From: Fastidiosipila sp964627125
Lineage (GTDB): Bacteria; Bacillota; Clostridia; Saccharofermentanales; Fastidiosipilaceae
NCBI GenBank assembly: GCA_964627125.1
Contig: CAZVJQ010000003.1
Coordinates: 1 to 64,000 of the forward strand
DNA: 64,000 nt
Direction: 5' to 3'
Part shown: piece after piece, positions 1 through 8,700 of the stretch
Numbering within the stretch: the first letter of the stretch is position 1
Layout: the number at the start of each line of letters is the position of its first letter
Notes under the pieces: generated by a model
The model's database searches: none
The model's input: the letters and a program-made list of their open reading frames with translations, nothing else
What the model was told of the DNA's origin: nothing
Made by a program: the position numbers and the translations under genes

Positions 1-2323
1 TATGAAGACTCTACTATCTGAAGGGAAAGATTATGGTGCAATTTTTGGTACACACATAAATGCGTCTGAAACTTATCCTGAATCCCCATATTTTGAAGAA
101 GAACGCTTACGCAAGAAAGATGGCGATTATTCATATGGATGGAACTGGTTAGATCAAGCTATAAATATAGATGCTGACTATGATTTAAGACATGGTAGAC
201 AAGAGCGTTTAGAAGATTTAGCAAAAGTTCTAGACAGAGGCGATGGCAAAAATGACCTAAGCTATCTCTATATAGATGTTTGGGGCAATGGCCAAAGCGG
301 TGACAACGGAACCTATGCCTCAGCTCAATTAGCAAAAGAAATTCAAGATTTAGATTGGGGATTGGCTACTGAGTGGGGCTATGCTTTTGCCAATGATTCA
401 ATACTGCAACATTGGGCAGCTGATGTAACTTATGGTGGTTATAAACTTAAAGGGATAAATTCTAAATTAATTAGATTCATTCAAAATCATGAAAGAGATG
501 CATGGGTAGCAAATATTCCTGAATACTCAGGTGCAGCAATGAACCCACTCCTCGGTGGATATAACATGAAAGATTTTGAAGGTTGGCAGGGAAGAAATAA
601 CTATGCTGAATATATTAGAAATCTTTTCCATACTAATCTTTCATCTAAATTCATACAACACTTCCAAGTAATTAAATGGCTTGATGGCGATAAGACGACA
701 TTGCCAGGTGCAGAGGATGACATAAGTTGGATTCCAGAGATGGAAGTAATTTTAGAAAATGCTGAATTGGATAAAACCTTAACTATAAGCAGAGGTGCTA
801 ATGATTACCAAGAAAATCCTACAGCATATAGAACTAGAACAATGAAATTAGATGGTAAAACTATTTTGCAAGAAGTAGAAGAGCACGTTAATTATCTAAT
901 TCCATGGTATTGGGATGCGAATGGAATTCGACTAGACTCAGGCAGTGAGAAACTCTACGCATTTAGTAGTACTGGTGAAGTAAATACTTGGGAGCTCACT
1001 GAAGAATTTGCAGACGTAAGTGAACTTTATCTTTATAAACTAAGTGATATAGGTAAGGAGTCACTTGGTACTGTGGCAGTTTCAGATGGAAAAATTACTT
1101 TAGAGTTAGAAGCGAATGCAGCTTATGTGCTATATAAAACTTTTCAAACTTACCCTGGTGTAGAGTGGTCTAAGCATGCACATATTATTGATACTGGATT
1201 TAACTCAAGAAACCTAGATGCTTGGAAGATAGAAAATGCAGATTCAGCAGAAGTACTAGATGTAGTAGATACAGCTAGTGGTACTCAGGTACTAGAGATT
1301 AGTAGAAATACAGCTACAGTGAGCTTGAGACAAGAAATTACCGAGTTAACTCCTGGTAGAAGATATGCAGCCTATGTAGGTGTAGAGAATAGAGATGATG
1401 CAAGAGCATTTATCAAGATAAGTGATGAAGATGGAAATCAAATAGACTACAACTCCACCAAAAGATCTATTGCATTAAACTTTGTGAAAGCCTATTCACA
1501 TAATACAAACAACAATTCTTATACAGTTGAAGAGAAAAATCCATTCTCTAATTTCGAAGGAACTTCCTATTTCCAAAATATGTATGTATTCTTCGATGCT
1601 CCAGAAACTGGCAAAACCTACCTTGCAATCGGAAAAGAAGCGGGTAATGGAACAACATATTTTGATGATATACGTGTATTTGAAAATGATATGAATAATT
1701 TCGAACTAGGAGAAAATATATTCTTCCAGGATTTTGAAAATGTTCCACAAGGTATTTATCCTTTTGTTATTTCAGGTATAGAAGAAGTGGAAGATAATAG
1801 GACTCACTTATCTGAAAGAAATCCTGTGAATCCACATTATACAAGTAGAGGATGGGAAGATAAGAAGGTATCGGATGTAATAGATGGTAACTGGTCACTC
1901 AAGACAAATGGATTAGTGAATAGAGACCATTTGGTTTATCAGACAATTCCGCAAAACTATAGATTCAAGCCAGGGAAGAGATATAGAGTTTCATTAGATT
2001 ATTTAGTTGGATCAAATAATACTTATAAATTTGTTACAGGTGAAGGTAACTACTACAAATATGATGAAGAGAGCGGAGAGTTCACTCGCAATCACTTTAT
2101 AGAAGTTTTTGACTTAATAGATACAACAACAAATCCTGATGGAGAGGAAGCAAATTCCTTATCCATAGAGTTCATAGTAGAAGAGAGTAAGGAGAATTAT
2201 TGGATTGGAATTTACTCAACAGATTCAGATGCCGAAGCTCGTGGATTAGAGGATAGGAAACTAAACTTCTCTGGATACAGAGATCTAATTATAGATAATC
2301 TGAAGATTGAAGAGCTAGACTAA
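1..2323 (+). CDS. Endo-alpha-N-acetylgalactosaminidase (GH101), 5'-truncated by window edge
   Basis: About 773 residues are visible and the reading frame is open to the left edge, so the N-terminus (signal peptide and early domains) lies outside. The motif YIDVWGNGQSGDNG at visible residues 90-103 matches the GH101 nucleophile block (Asp92), and LATEWGYAF at 121-129 gives the acid/base Glu124. GH101 enzymes release the Gal-beta-1,3-GalNAc disaccharide from Ser/Thr of mucins. After the barrel and beta-rich region (to about residue 380), residues about 390-565 and 575-773 resemble galactose-binding-like modules (segments such as TYFDDIRVF and LIIDNLKIEEL). No LPXTG or other C-terminal anchor is present, so the protein is secreted or held by its N-terminus. 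The family call is firm; module borders are inferred. Confidence 0.93.
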   Translation, partial: MKTLLSEGKDYGAIFGTHINASETYPESPYFEEERLRKKDGDYSYGWNWLDQAINIDADYDLRHGRQERLEDLAKVLDRGDGKNDLSYLYIDVWGNGQSGDNGTYASAQLAKEIQDLDWGLATEWGYAFANDSILQHWAADVTYGGYKLKGINSKLIRFIQNHERDAWVANIPEYSGAAMNPLLGGYNMKDFEGWQGRNNYAEYIRNLFHTNLSSKFIQHFQVIKWLDGDKTTLPGAEDDISWIPEMEVILENAELDKTLTISRGANDYQENPTAYRTRTMKLDGKTILQEVEEHVNYLIPWYWDANGIRLDSGSEKLYAFSSTGEVNTWELTEEFADVSELYLYKLSDIGKESLGTVAVSDGKITLELEANAAYVLYKTFQTYPGVEWSKHAHIIDTGFNSRNLDAWKIENADSAEVLDVVDTASGTQVLEISRNTATVSLRQEITELTPGRRYAAYVGVENRDDARAFIKISDEDGNQIDYNSTKRSIALNFVKAYSHNTNNNSYTVEEKNPFSNFEGTSYFQNMYVFFDAPETGKTYLAIGKEAGNGTTYFDDIRVFENDMNNFELGENIFFQDFENVPQGIYPFVISGIEEVEDNRTHLSERNPVNPHYTSRGWEDKKVSDVIDGNWSLKTNGLVNRDHLVYQTIPQNYRFKPGKRYRVSLDYLVGSNNTYKFVTGEGNYYKYDEESGEFTRNHFIEVFDLIDTTTNPDGEEANSLSIEFIVEESKENYWIGIYSTDSDAEARGLEDRKLNFSGYRDLIIDNLKIEELD

Positions 2324-2370
2324 TAAATCATTAGCGGAGACTAGTTCAAAACATTGAATAGAATTGAAAA

Positions 2371-2398
2371 AAGCTTGAGATTAATTAATCTCAAGCTT
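2371..2398. terminator. Bidirectional terminator between GH101 gene and eno
   Basis: A perfect 28-bp palindrome (arms AAGCTTGAGATTAA / TTAATCTCAAGCTT) lies between the two convergent genes, flanked by GAAAA on the left and TTTAATTCTT on the right, so it can end transcripts from both sides. Confidence 0.75.
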
Positions 2399-2437
2399 TA
2401 ATTCTTACTAGACTAAGTCTAGATATTTTTATATTAA

Positions 2438-3748
2438 TTATAGCTTGCAGTTAATAGCGTCGATACCTAAGTATGTTGCTCTTTCACCTAATTCTTCTTC
2501 GATACGTAGTAATTGGTTGTACTTAGCAACACGGTCTGTACGAGCTGGAGCACCAGTCTTAATTTGACCTGCATTTAATGCTACTGCTACGTCTGCGATG
2601 TAAGCATCTTCAGTTTCACCTGAACGGTGTGATACTACTGATGTGAATCCAGCTAATCTAGCTTTCTCCATTGCGTCCATAGTTTCTGTTAATGTACCAA
2701 TTTGGTTTAATTTAATTAAGATTGAGTTTGCGGAACCTTCTTCAATACCTCTTACTAAACGAGATGTATTTGTAACGAATAAGTCATCACCAACGATTTG
2801 AACTCTATCGCCTAATCTTTCAACTAGCTTGTTCCAACCTTCCCAGTCTTCTTCTGCTAAACCATCTTCGATAGAAGCGATTGGGTATTTGTTTACTAAG
2901 TCTTCCCAGTAATCAATTACTTCATCTGTTGTTTTAACTTCGCCTGTCTTCCAGAAGAAGTATGAACCTTCAGGTTTACCAGCTTTCTTACCTTCTTCTA
3001 CTAACTCAGTCATTGCTGGGTCCATAGCTAAGACGAAATCTTTACCTGGTTCGAATCCTGCTTCTTCGATAGCTCTTACTAAGTATGCTAAAGCAGCTTC
3101 GTCATTTTCTAGGTTTGGAGCGAATCCACCTTCATCACCAATTGATGTTGAGTGACCATCTTTCTTTAATAAAGATTTTAATGTTTGGTATACTTCTGCA
3201 CCCCATCTTAAACCTTCACGGAAGCTTGATGCTCCTACAGGCATAATCATGAACTCTTGTAGAGTTAAGTTTGAGTCAGCGTGTTTACCACCATTCATAA
3301 CGTTCATCATTGGAACTGGTAATACGTGTGCGTTTAAACCACCTAAGTAAGTAAATAAACTTTCTTTACGTGTTGCTGCTGCAGCTTTAGCTGAAGCAAG
3401 TGAAACACCTAAAATTGCGTTTGCACCTAATTTTGCCTTATTTTCTGTACCGTCTAATTCGATCATTGCATTATCGATAGCTCTTTGGTTAAAAATATTT
3501 AAACCTTGTACTGCTGGAGCAATCTTCTTATTTACGTTTTCTACAGCCTTTAAAACACCTTTACCTTTGTAGCGAGCGTCATCACCATCTCTTAATTCAA
3601 CTGCCTCGAAAGCACCTGTTGAAGCACCTGATGGAACTGAAGCGCGTCCTAAAACACCATCTTCGGTAATTACGTCAACCTCTACTGTAGGTGTACCACG
3701 TGAGTCTAGGATTTCTCTAGCTCTAACTGTTTTTATAATACTTGCCAT
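2438..3748 (-). CDS. eno: Enolase (phosphopyruvate hydratase)
   Basis: 436 residues, the normal length. It interconverts 2-phosphoglycerate and phosphoenolpyruvate in glycolysis. The enolase signature ILIKLNQIGTLTET and the SHRSGETED segment near the C-terminus are intact, as are the N-terminal block ARExLDSRGTPTVEVD and the Mg-binding region (SIEDGLAEEDW). An AGGAGG site lies 9 nt upstream of the ATG. A possible -10 (TATAAT on the minus strand, plus coordinates 3822-3827) lies about 75 bp upstream of the start, with no clear -35. The gene stands alone and converges on the GH101 gene. Confidence 0.98.
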   Translation of the reverse strand: MASIIKTVRAREILDSRGTPTVEVDVITEDGVLGRASVPSGASTGAFEAVELRDGDDARYKGKGVLKAVENVNKKIAPAVQGLNIFNQRAIDNAMIELDGTENKAKLGANAILGVSLASAKAAAATRKESLFTYLGGLNAHVLPVPMMNVMNGGKHADSNLTLQEFMIMPVGASSFREGLRWGAEVYQTLKSLLKKDGHSTSIGDEGGFAPNLENDEAALAYLVRAIEEAGFEPGKDFVLAMDPAMTELVEEGKKAGKPEGSYFFWKTGEVKTTDEVIDYWEDLVNKYPIASIEDGLAEEDWEGWNKLVERLGDRVQIVGDDLFVTNTSRLVRGIEEGSANSILIKLNQIGTLTETMDAMEKARLAGFTSVVSHRSGETEDAYIADVAVALNAGQIKTGAPARTDRVAKYNQLLRIEEELGERATYLGIDAINCKL

Positions 3749-4022
3749 TATAAATTTTCCTCCTATTTAATGATTTGCTATTATTGCGTATATTGTGCAC
3801 GCAAAACAACGCACATTTAATATTATAAAAGAAAACACAGAAAATTAATAGCTAATTATAGGAAATAATCAGTCTAAGGGTTAAATTTATTGTAAAGCTT
3901 TGGCCAGTAGCGACTGCCACTAAGTCTATGCGATATTACTATTAATACCGAGCGTTGCGGGTAACACGAGTTACTTAAACGAGCTTATTGAATGCTATAC
4001 TTATCTTCATAATAAATTTGAG
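3749..4022. other. Divergent intergenic region eno/trx
   Basis: This 274-bp region carries the eno leader on the left. From about 3890 to 3985 it is noticeably richer in G and C than other spacers here and contains a small GTAAC-ACGA-GTTAC hairpin (3961-3974). No open frame with a ribosome site and no known RNA family was recognised. Confidence 0.4.
3993..4001 (+). promoter_or_regulatory. Extended -10 promoter candidate for the thioredoxin-like gene
   Basis: TGCTATACT is an extended -10 (TGN plus TATACT). No good -35 is visible, as is usual for extended -10 promoters. It lies 31 bp before the chosen ATG. Confidence 0.4.
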
Positions 4023-4031
4023 GTGATGCTA

Positions 4032-4421
4032 ATGGCTGTATGGCTAGACGAGAGTAGTTTCGTTAGAGAAGTAGAAGAAAATCCAGAGTCAATTTTTGTT
4101 ATCCAATATTGCACTGATTGGTGCACAAACTGTGCGCTAGTAACACCAATATTAGATGAACTAGAAGAAACTTATAAAGATAATGAGAATGTATATTTTG
4201 CCTATGTAGATGTTGATTCAGAACTAGAACTAGCTGAAAAACATAACATTGCTAGTATCCCTAGTACTTGCATTTATAGAGGTGAAACAGTTTTAGAGCG
4301 TATAGTTGGTGCTCATTCTAAGGATGTTTACAAGAATGCAATTCAAAAATCTCTATTAGATGATGATAGAGAGTTAAATATTGATGAAGATGCTAAAACT
4401 TGTGAAACAGATATAGACTAA
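4032..4421 (+). CDS. Thioredoxin-like protein with WCTNC active site
   Basis: 129 residues from the ATG at 4032, chosen because GAGGTG ends 6 nt before it; GTG 4023 and ATG 4026 are in frame but too close to that site. The fold reads as a compact thioredoxin: WCTNC at residues 30-34 replaces the classical WCGPC, an additional Cys27 lies just before it, and the cis-Pro loop appears as SIPSTC. A thiol-disulfide role in the cytoplasm is inferred; the unusual CxxC dipeptide (Thr-Asn) and extra Cys suggest a specialised oxidoreductase, not the housekeeping TrxA. No signal peptide is seen. It stands alone, followed by a terminator. Confidence 0.8.
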   Translation: MAVWLDESSFVREVEENPESIFVIQYCTDWCTNCALVTPILDELEETYKDNENVYFAYVDVDSELELAEKHNIASIPSTCIYRGETVLERIVGAHSKDVYKNAIQKSLLDDDRELNIDEDAKTCETDID

Positions 4422-4451
4422 GTAAAAATAGTAATTTAAGAAATTATTTTG

Positions 4452-4489
4452 AAGATTGGCGCATGTATGTATGTGTCAATCTTTTTTGC
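4452..4489 (+). terminator. Intrinsic terminator after thioredoxin-like gene
   Basis: AAGATTG and CAATCTT close a longer imperfect stem (inner CGCAT/ATGTG with G-U) followed by TTTTTTGCTTTT. Confidence 0.75.
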
Positions 4490-4626
4490 TTTTGCCAACA
4501 CAAATTTGTACGCTTAAAGTAAATATTCTTAAGTAATTAATCAAATTAATTGCTTATAATAATGATGGTCATGCTCAATTAAAACTGAAAATACAAACTA
4601 AATGCATGAGACTTAGAGGGAGAATT

Positions 4627-5856
4627 ATGACTGAAAAACTAATTACAAATGAAGAGTTATTTGAAAATATAGGTAGAACCTGGCTTGAAATAGATGTAAA
4701 TAAACTCATTAGAAATTTTAGAACAATACAAAATTCTTTAGAATCTGATACAGGTATTATCGTTGTTCTAAAGGCCAATGGTTATGGTCATGGTGCTATT
4801 GAAGTGGCAAGAGTCCTATCTGCTCTCGACAATGGGCCAACTGCATTTGCAGTTGCTAGTTTAGATGAAGGTTTAGACTTAAGAAAGAGTGGAATAACAG
4901 AAGAAATACTACTCTTGAGTGCTAACGAACATGAACGCTCACTTGAAGCTATTTTAGCTGATTTAAGTTTTACAGTTCCTACATTGAATTTCGCCCATAG
5001 GCTAAATGATATAGCTTCTAAGTACAATAGACGAGCAAAGATTCATCTTAAGTTAGATACAGGAATGGGTAGACTTGGCCTCGATAGTAGATCTGAAGAT
5101 ATTGCTGATCAAGTTCTTGAAGTATTTGCAATGGAAAATCTAAATATTAGAGGTTTATATACTCACTTTTCTACGGCAGATGGTGAAGACTATAGTACAG
5201 GTAGAGATGTTAGAGATTTAGCAAATCAATATTTTGATATGCAACTAGACTTATACATGGAAGTTGTAAAAATTATAGAAGAACATGGCTATGAAATTCC
5301 GATGAAGCACGTAGCTAACTCAGGAACAATTATTGCCCATAAAAATGCTCAAATCGATGCTGTAAGGGTAGGGATATTAGCTTATGGTGTTTATCCTTCA
5401 GACAATGGATATATGGCAGAGATTAGCCCCGCTCTTTCCTGGAAGACCAGAGTTATACAGGTAAAGGATATTAAAGAAGGCTATGGTGTTAGCTATAACC
5501 GCCAATTTATTGCAGATAAGGATATGACTATCGCAGTCTTACCCATAGGTTATGCCGATGGCTATAGTCGTAACATGGGTGGTGTAGCTAGTGTCGAATA
5601 CAATGGAGTTAAATGTCCAGTTATAGGAGTGGTATGTATGGACATCTTAATGATAGATTGTAGTAATTTAGATTTCGAACCACAAGAAGGTGACATTGTA
5701 GACTTAATCGTAGATCATGAGGGAAGAGAAGTTAATGTTTATGACCATGCAAAATGGCAAGACACTATTCCATACGAGGTTTATACATCTATTGCCCAAA
5801 GAGTCCCAAGAGTCTACAAGAAGGATGATGAAATTTATAAAATTGTTAGATTATAA
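4627..5856 (+). CDS. alr: Alanine racemase
   Basis: 409 residues from ATG 4627, which has AGAGGGAGA just upstream; an in-frame ATG at 4606 lacks a site. It is a PLP enzyme that makes D-alanine for peptidoglycan. The PLP lysine lies in VVLKANGYGHGA (Lys49), and the catalytic tyrosine in GYGVSYNRQF (Tyr290). The C-terminal beta domain carries the usual IGVVCMDILMIDC substrate-binding segment. The gene stands alone and nearly touches the convergent acetyltransferase gene (3-bp gap), leaving no room for a separate terminator. Confidence 0.96.
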   Translation: MTEKLITNEELFENIGRTWLEIDVNKLIRNFRTIQNSLESDTGIIVVLKANGYGHGAIEVARVLSALDNGPTAFAVASLDEGLDLRKSGITEEILLLSANEHERSLEAILADLSFTVPTLNFAHRLNDIASKYNRRAKIHLKLDTGMGRLGLDSRSEDIADQVLEVFAMENLNIRGLYTHFSTADGEDYSTGRDVRDLANQYFDMQLDLYMEVVKIIEEHGYEIPMKHVANSGTIIAHKNAQIDAVRVGILAYGVYPSDNGYMAEISPALSWKTRVIQVKDIKEGYGVSYNRQFIADKDMTIAVLPIGYADGYSRNMGGVASVEYNGVKCPVIGVVCMDILMIDCSNLDFEPQEGDIVDLIVDHEGREVNVYDHAKWQDTIPYEVYTSIAQRVPRVYKKDDEIYKIVRL

Positions 5857-5859
5857 GAT

Positions 5860-6426
5860 TTAAGTATTAAATTTTGCCCATCTGTCAGATGTGAGGACCA
5901 TGCAGACAAGTTCTTCTGGTCTTCCATCTAGACCGATATGAGTTGTTTTCTTTTCGAAAATAAAATTAGATTTCTCCAATACTCTTCTAGATCTAAAGTT
6001 ATGTGTAGTTGCTCTAGCTATTAGAAAATCTAGTTGAAGTTCTTCAAAACAATAATCAATCACGACGGCCATCGCTTCAGGTGTTAAACCTTGACTCCAA
6101 TATTCTTTAGCAATTGAATAGCCAATATCTAATCCGAAATCATAAAAAGATACAAGTTCAGAAACATAGCCAGTTTTTCTCATACTGATTGAACCAATAA
6201 CCTTATTATCTTCTTTATGAACTATTGCTAGAGAATTCTTATCTTTAATAAGTTCTTTTAATTTTATCCGAGAATACTCAATATTTGGATGATGCTCCCA
6301 ACCAGCAGCTTCGCCAACACCTGGTGTTTTAGCGTAGTCATGGTATTCATTTAAATCAGATTCAGTCCAGAATCTTAAGACCAGTCTATTTGTCTCAAGT
6401 CTTACCTTTGAAAAATTATTTCTCAT
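5860..6426 (-). CDS. GNAT N-acetyltransferase, RimJ/RimL type
   Basis: 188 residues. It has the RimJ/RimL layout: an early strand with ETNRLVLRFWTESDL, the YSIAKEYWSQGLTPEAM acetyl-CoA region and the late NFRSRRVLEKSNF motif. The family uses acetyl-CoA to acetylate alpha-amino groups of ribosomal proteins or small amines; the substrate cannot be read from sequence. Its ATG overlaps the stop of the upstream acetyltransferase gene (ATGA), so the two are translationally coupled on the minus strand. Confidence 0.88.
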   Translation of the reverse strand: MRNNFSKVRLETNRLVLRFWTESDLNEYHDYAKTPGVGEAAGWEHHPNIEYSRIKLKELIKDKNSLAIVHKEDNKVIGSISMRKTGYVSELVSFYDFGLDIGYSIAKEYWSQGLTPEAMAVVIDYCFEELQLDFLIARATTHNFRSRRVLEKSNFIFEKKTTHIGLDGRPEELVCMVLTSDRWAKFNT

Positions 6427-6944
6427 ATTGATCTATACAATCTCTTTACTAAACATACTATAGGGTAAGGGTAGCCATCGTTAACGCTATAAGGCATAAA
6501 ACGATTCTTCTTTAATATATCCATATAATATTTATTTTCAGTAGGGCAGTAGATGTAGGCTTCAGATATTGATTTGTTGAGTAGTAGCTTGGATGCTTCT
6601 TTTATGAGGGCTGATTCTAGATTCATGTTTTTAAACTCTGGGTCAATGGCAAATCTTGTCATTAAACTTTTTCCGGATTCATAATCTGAGATTAACCTGA
6701 CGTGTGCAACGAAGCGATTTCTGTAAGTAATTGCCAGCACAATATCATTTATTATTGCATCATTGTAGTCGCCGCGAGTCTCATTTAAGTCAGGAATATT
6801 GTACCCTCCAGATTTGGAGTACAAAGAAATATTAGCCTCATGCGCAAAATATATCGTAGAACGCTTCACTAAATCGAGTAGTTCGCTTGATATAGAAGTG
6901 TCAGTTATCTGCACGATAGAAAAATTCATCTCTTTTCTTTCCAA
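6423..6944 (-). CDS. GNAT-like acetyltransferase
   Basis: About 174 residues if it starts at TTG 6944, chosen because GAGGTG lies 6 nt upstream (plus strand 6951-6956); an ATG 36 bp farther out has no site. The segment MTRFAIDPEFKNMNLESALIKEA resembles GNAT motif A and the C-terminus has the typical DILKKNRFMPY ending. Sequence match is weaker than for its neighbour. Substrate unknown. It forms a two-gene operon with the downstream RimJ-like gene. Confidence 0.65.
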   Translation of the reverse strand: MERKEMNFSIVQITDTSISSELLDLVKRSTIYFAHEANISLYSKSGGYNIPDLNETRGDYNDAIINDIVLAITYRNRFVAHVRLISDYESGKSLMTRFAIDPEFKNMNLESALIKEASKLLLNKSISEAYIYCPTENKYYMDILKKNRFMPYSVNDGYPYPIVCLVKRLYRSI

Positions 6945-7276
6945 GCTTAACACCTCATATATATACTTAATTTTATCCAACTAGTACAATGCCTATAGAT
7001 AACTTTATCATAAATTTTAACTTAGTAAATTACCTTCTTAGGTCAAAGCAATAAATAAAATGTGTACACAGTTATATTTGGGCAAATGTCTATAAATATA
7101 CAAAAAAATAAAGCAAACTTGGCTGATAACCTGCATAATTATTAAAAGAGAATAGTTCCTTTGCAAAATCGCACAAAATTAGAGCCGATTATTTGTACAC
7201 TTTTGCGTCTAGTTTAATTAAAATGCGCATGCTATCATTGTTACAGTAAATCGAATTCGAACTTGGAGGTAAAATA
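6945..7276. other. 332-bp AT-rich intergenic region
   Basis: This region separates the minus-strand acetyltransferase pair from the ABC ATPase gene. It holds a perfect 10-bp palindrome TGTGTACACA at 7061-7070, a partial copy TGTACAC near 7193, and the putative promoter at 7230-7238. No coding frame with a ribosome site is seen. Confidence 0.5.
7230..7238 (+). promoter_or_regulatory. Extended -10 promoter candidate for ABC ATPase gene
   Basis: TGCTATCAT lies 38 bp before the ATG; the -35 region is weak. The form is nearly the same as the extended -10 before the thioredoxin-like gene. Confidence 0.35.
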
Positions 7277-8398
7277 ATGGCTGAAGTAAAGCTAAAAAAT
7301 GTTTATAAAGAATACGATGGTGGAGTTCTAGCAGTTCAAGATTTCAACTTAGAAGTCGCTGATAAAGAATTCATCATCTTGGTTGGTCCATCAGGTTGTG
7401 GTAAATCTACAACTCTACGTATGATCGCAGGTCTAGAAGAAATTACAGCAGGTGAATTATACATTGATGATACATTAATGAATGATGTTCAACCAAAAGA
7501 TAGAGACATCGCAATGGTTTTCCAAAACTATGCTCTATACCCACACATGACAGTATTTGACAACATGGCATTTGGTCTTAAATTACGTAAGACACCTAAA
7601 GATGAAATCACACGTCGTGTTAATGAAGCAGCAAAAATCCTAGAAATTGAACACTTATTAGACCGTAAACCAGCAGCTCTATCAGGTGGTCAGAGACAGC
7701 GTGTTGCTTTAGGACGTGCTATTGTTCGTAATCCTAAGGTCTTCTTGATGGATGAGCCTCTATCAAACCTTGATGCTAAATTACGTGTTCAAATGCGTGT
7801 TGAGATTACAAAACTACACCAAAGATTGGCAACAACATTTATCTACGTTACCCATGACCAGACAGAAGCGATGACAATGGGTTCAAGAATTGTTGTTATG
7901 AAAGATGGATTTATCCAACAAGTAGATGATCCAACATCACTATACAGACATCCAAATAATACTTTCGTTGCAGGATTCATCGGTATGCCACCAATGAACT
8001 TTATCAACACAAGAGTTATTAAAGATGAGAGAGGTATTGGTTTCACAATCGGCGATCATAGAGTCTACTTAGATCAAGCTAAATATGACGTAGATGCATT
8101 AAATGAATATGTTGACAAGACAGCTATCGCAGGTATTCGTCCAGAGTACATTACAGATGACCCTGCAAAGGTTGAAGCTGGTGAACAATCAGGTACAACA
8201 ATTCTATCTCACGTTGATGTTGTTGAAAAATTAGGTGCTCAATCATACCTATATACAACAGTAAGTGATATGGCAGTTACAGCAAGTGTTGACCCTATCC
8301 GTTCTATCAGTCAAGTTGGTGAAGATGTTAAACTAACAGTTGACCCTGAGCGTGTAGTATTCTTCGACGCAGAAACAGAAAATGTAATCATAAGCTAA
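7277..8398 (+). CDS. ABC transporter ATPase of MalK/UgpC/MsmK type
   Basis: 373 residues. Walker A GPSGCGKST, the Q-loop VFQNYALYPHMTV, signature LSGGQRQRVALGRA, Walker B VFLMDEPLSNLDAKLR and the switch His in YVTHDQTEAMTMG are all present, followed by an OB-fold regulatory domain of about 130 residues (GFIGMPPMNFI onward). This is the CUT1 sugar-importer ATPase family. It stands alone with its own terminator and no permease genes nearby, which fits a shared ATPase serving several sugar importers, as MsmK does in streptococci. The substrate is inferred only. AGGAGG-like site (TTGGAGGT) precedes the ATG. Confidence 0.93.
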   Translation: MAEVKLKNVYKEYDGGVLAVQDFNLEVADKEFIILVGPSGCGKSTTLRMIAGLEEITAGELYIDDTLMNDVQPKDRDIAMVFQNYALYPHMTVFDNMAFGLKLRKTPKDEITRRVNEAAKILEIEHLLDRKPAALSGGQRQRVALGRAIVRNPKVFLMDEPLSNLDAKLRVQMRVEITKLHQRLATTFIYVTHDQTEAMTMGSRIVVMKDGFIQQVDDPTSLYRHPNNTFVAGFIGMPPMNFINTRVIKDERGIGFTIGDHRVYLDQAKYDVDALNEYVDKTAIAGIRPEYITDDPAKVEAGEQSGTTILSHVDVVEKLGAQSYLYTTVSDMAVTASVDPIRSISQVGEDVKLTVDPERVVFFDAETENVIIS

Positions 8399-8425
8399 TT
8401 GCTTAGCAATAATATTGATAACTTA

Positions 8426-8449
8426 GGAGCTCTTCCGAGCTCCTTTTTT
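8426..8449 (+). terminator. Intrinsic terminator after ABC ATPase gene
   Basis: GGAGCTC-TTCC-GAGCTCC followed by six T residues: a strong, perfect stem. Confidence 0.92.
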
Positions 8450-8700
8450 AATGGAAAAATTTTTTGGGTATTGACTGAGATTGGCTTTGGCCATAATACT
8501 ATTAGAACTATCTTAAACTTATTTATTTGTTCATCTAAGTTTAATGTATTAGGAATAAGATTTATGAGCAAGCTTATTCTGGATTTGTTAAAATGGTTCA
8601 TATGATACAGAGTGTATGATATAGGATGATTATCCTGTAATATTTCTGTTATAATTGCATATGTTAAAAATTCCCAAAGGAATGAAGGGAGAAGTTTCGA
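8450..8700 (+). promoter_or_regulatory. Leader and promoter region of CdaR-like gene
   Basis: No gene is seen here. TATAAT at 8650-8655 is a consensus -10 about 45 bp before the start; no convincing -35 at 16-18 bp. GAAGGGAGAA forms the ribosome site. Confidence 0.4.

Noticed and set aside
7061..7070. Palindrome TGTGTACACA as an operator
   Set aside because: Only one full copy and 160 bp from the promoter candidate; not enough to call a binding site.
8395..8605. Two overlapping frames after the ABC ATPase gene
   Set aside because: Both cross a strong terminator and lack ribosome sites.
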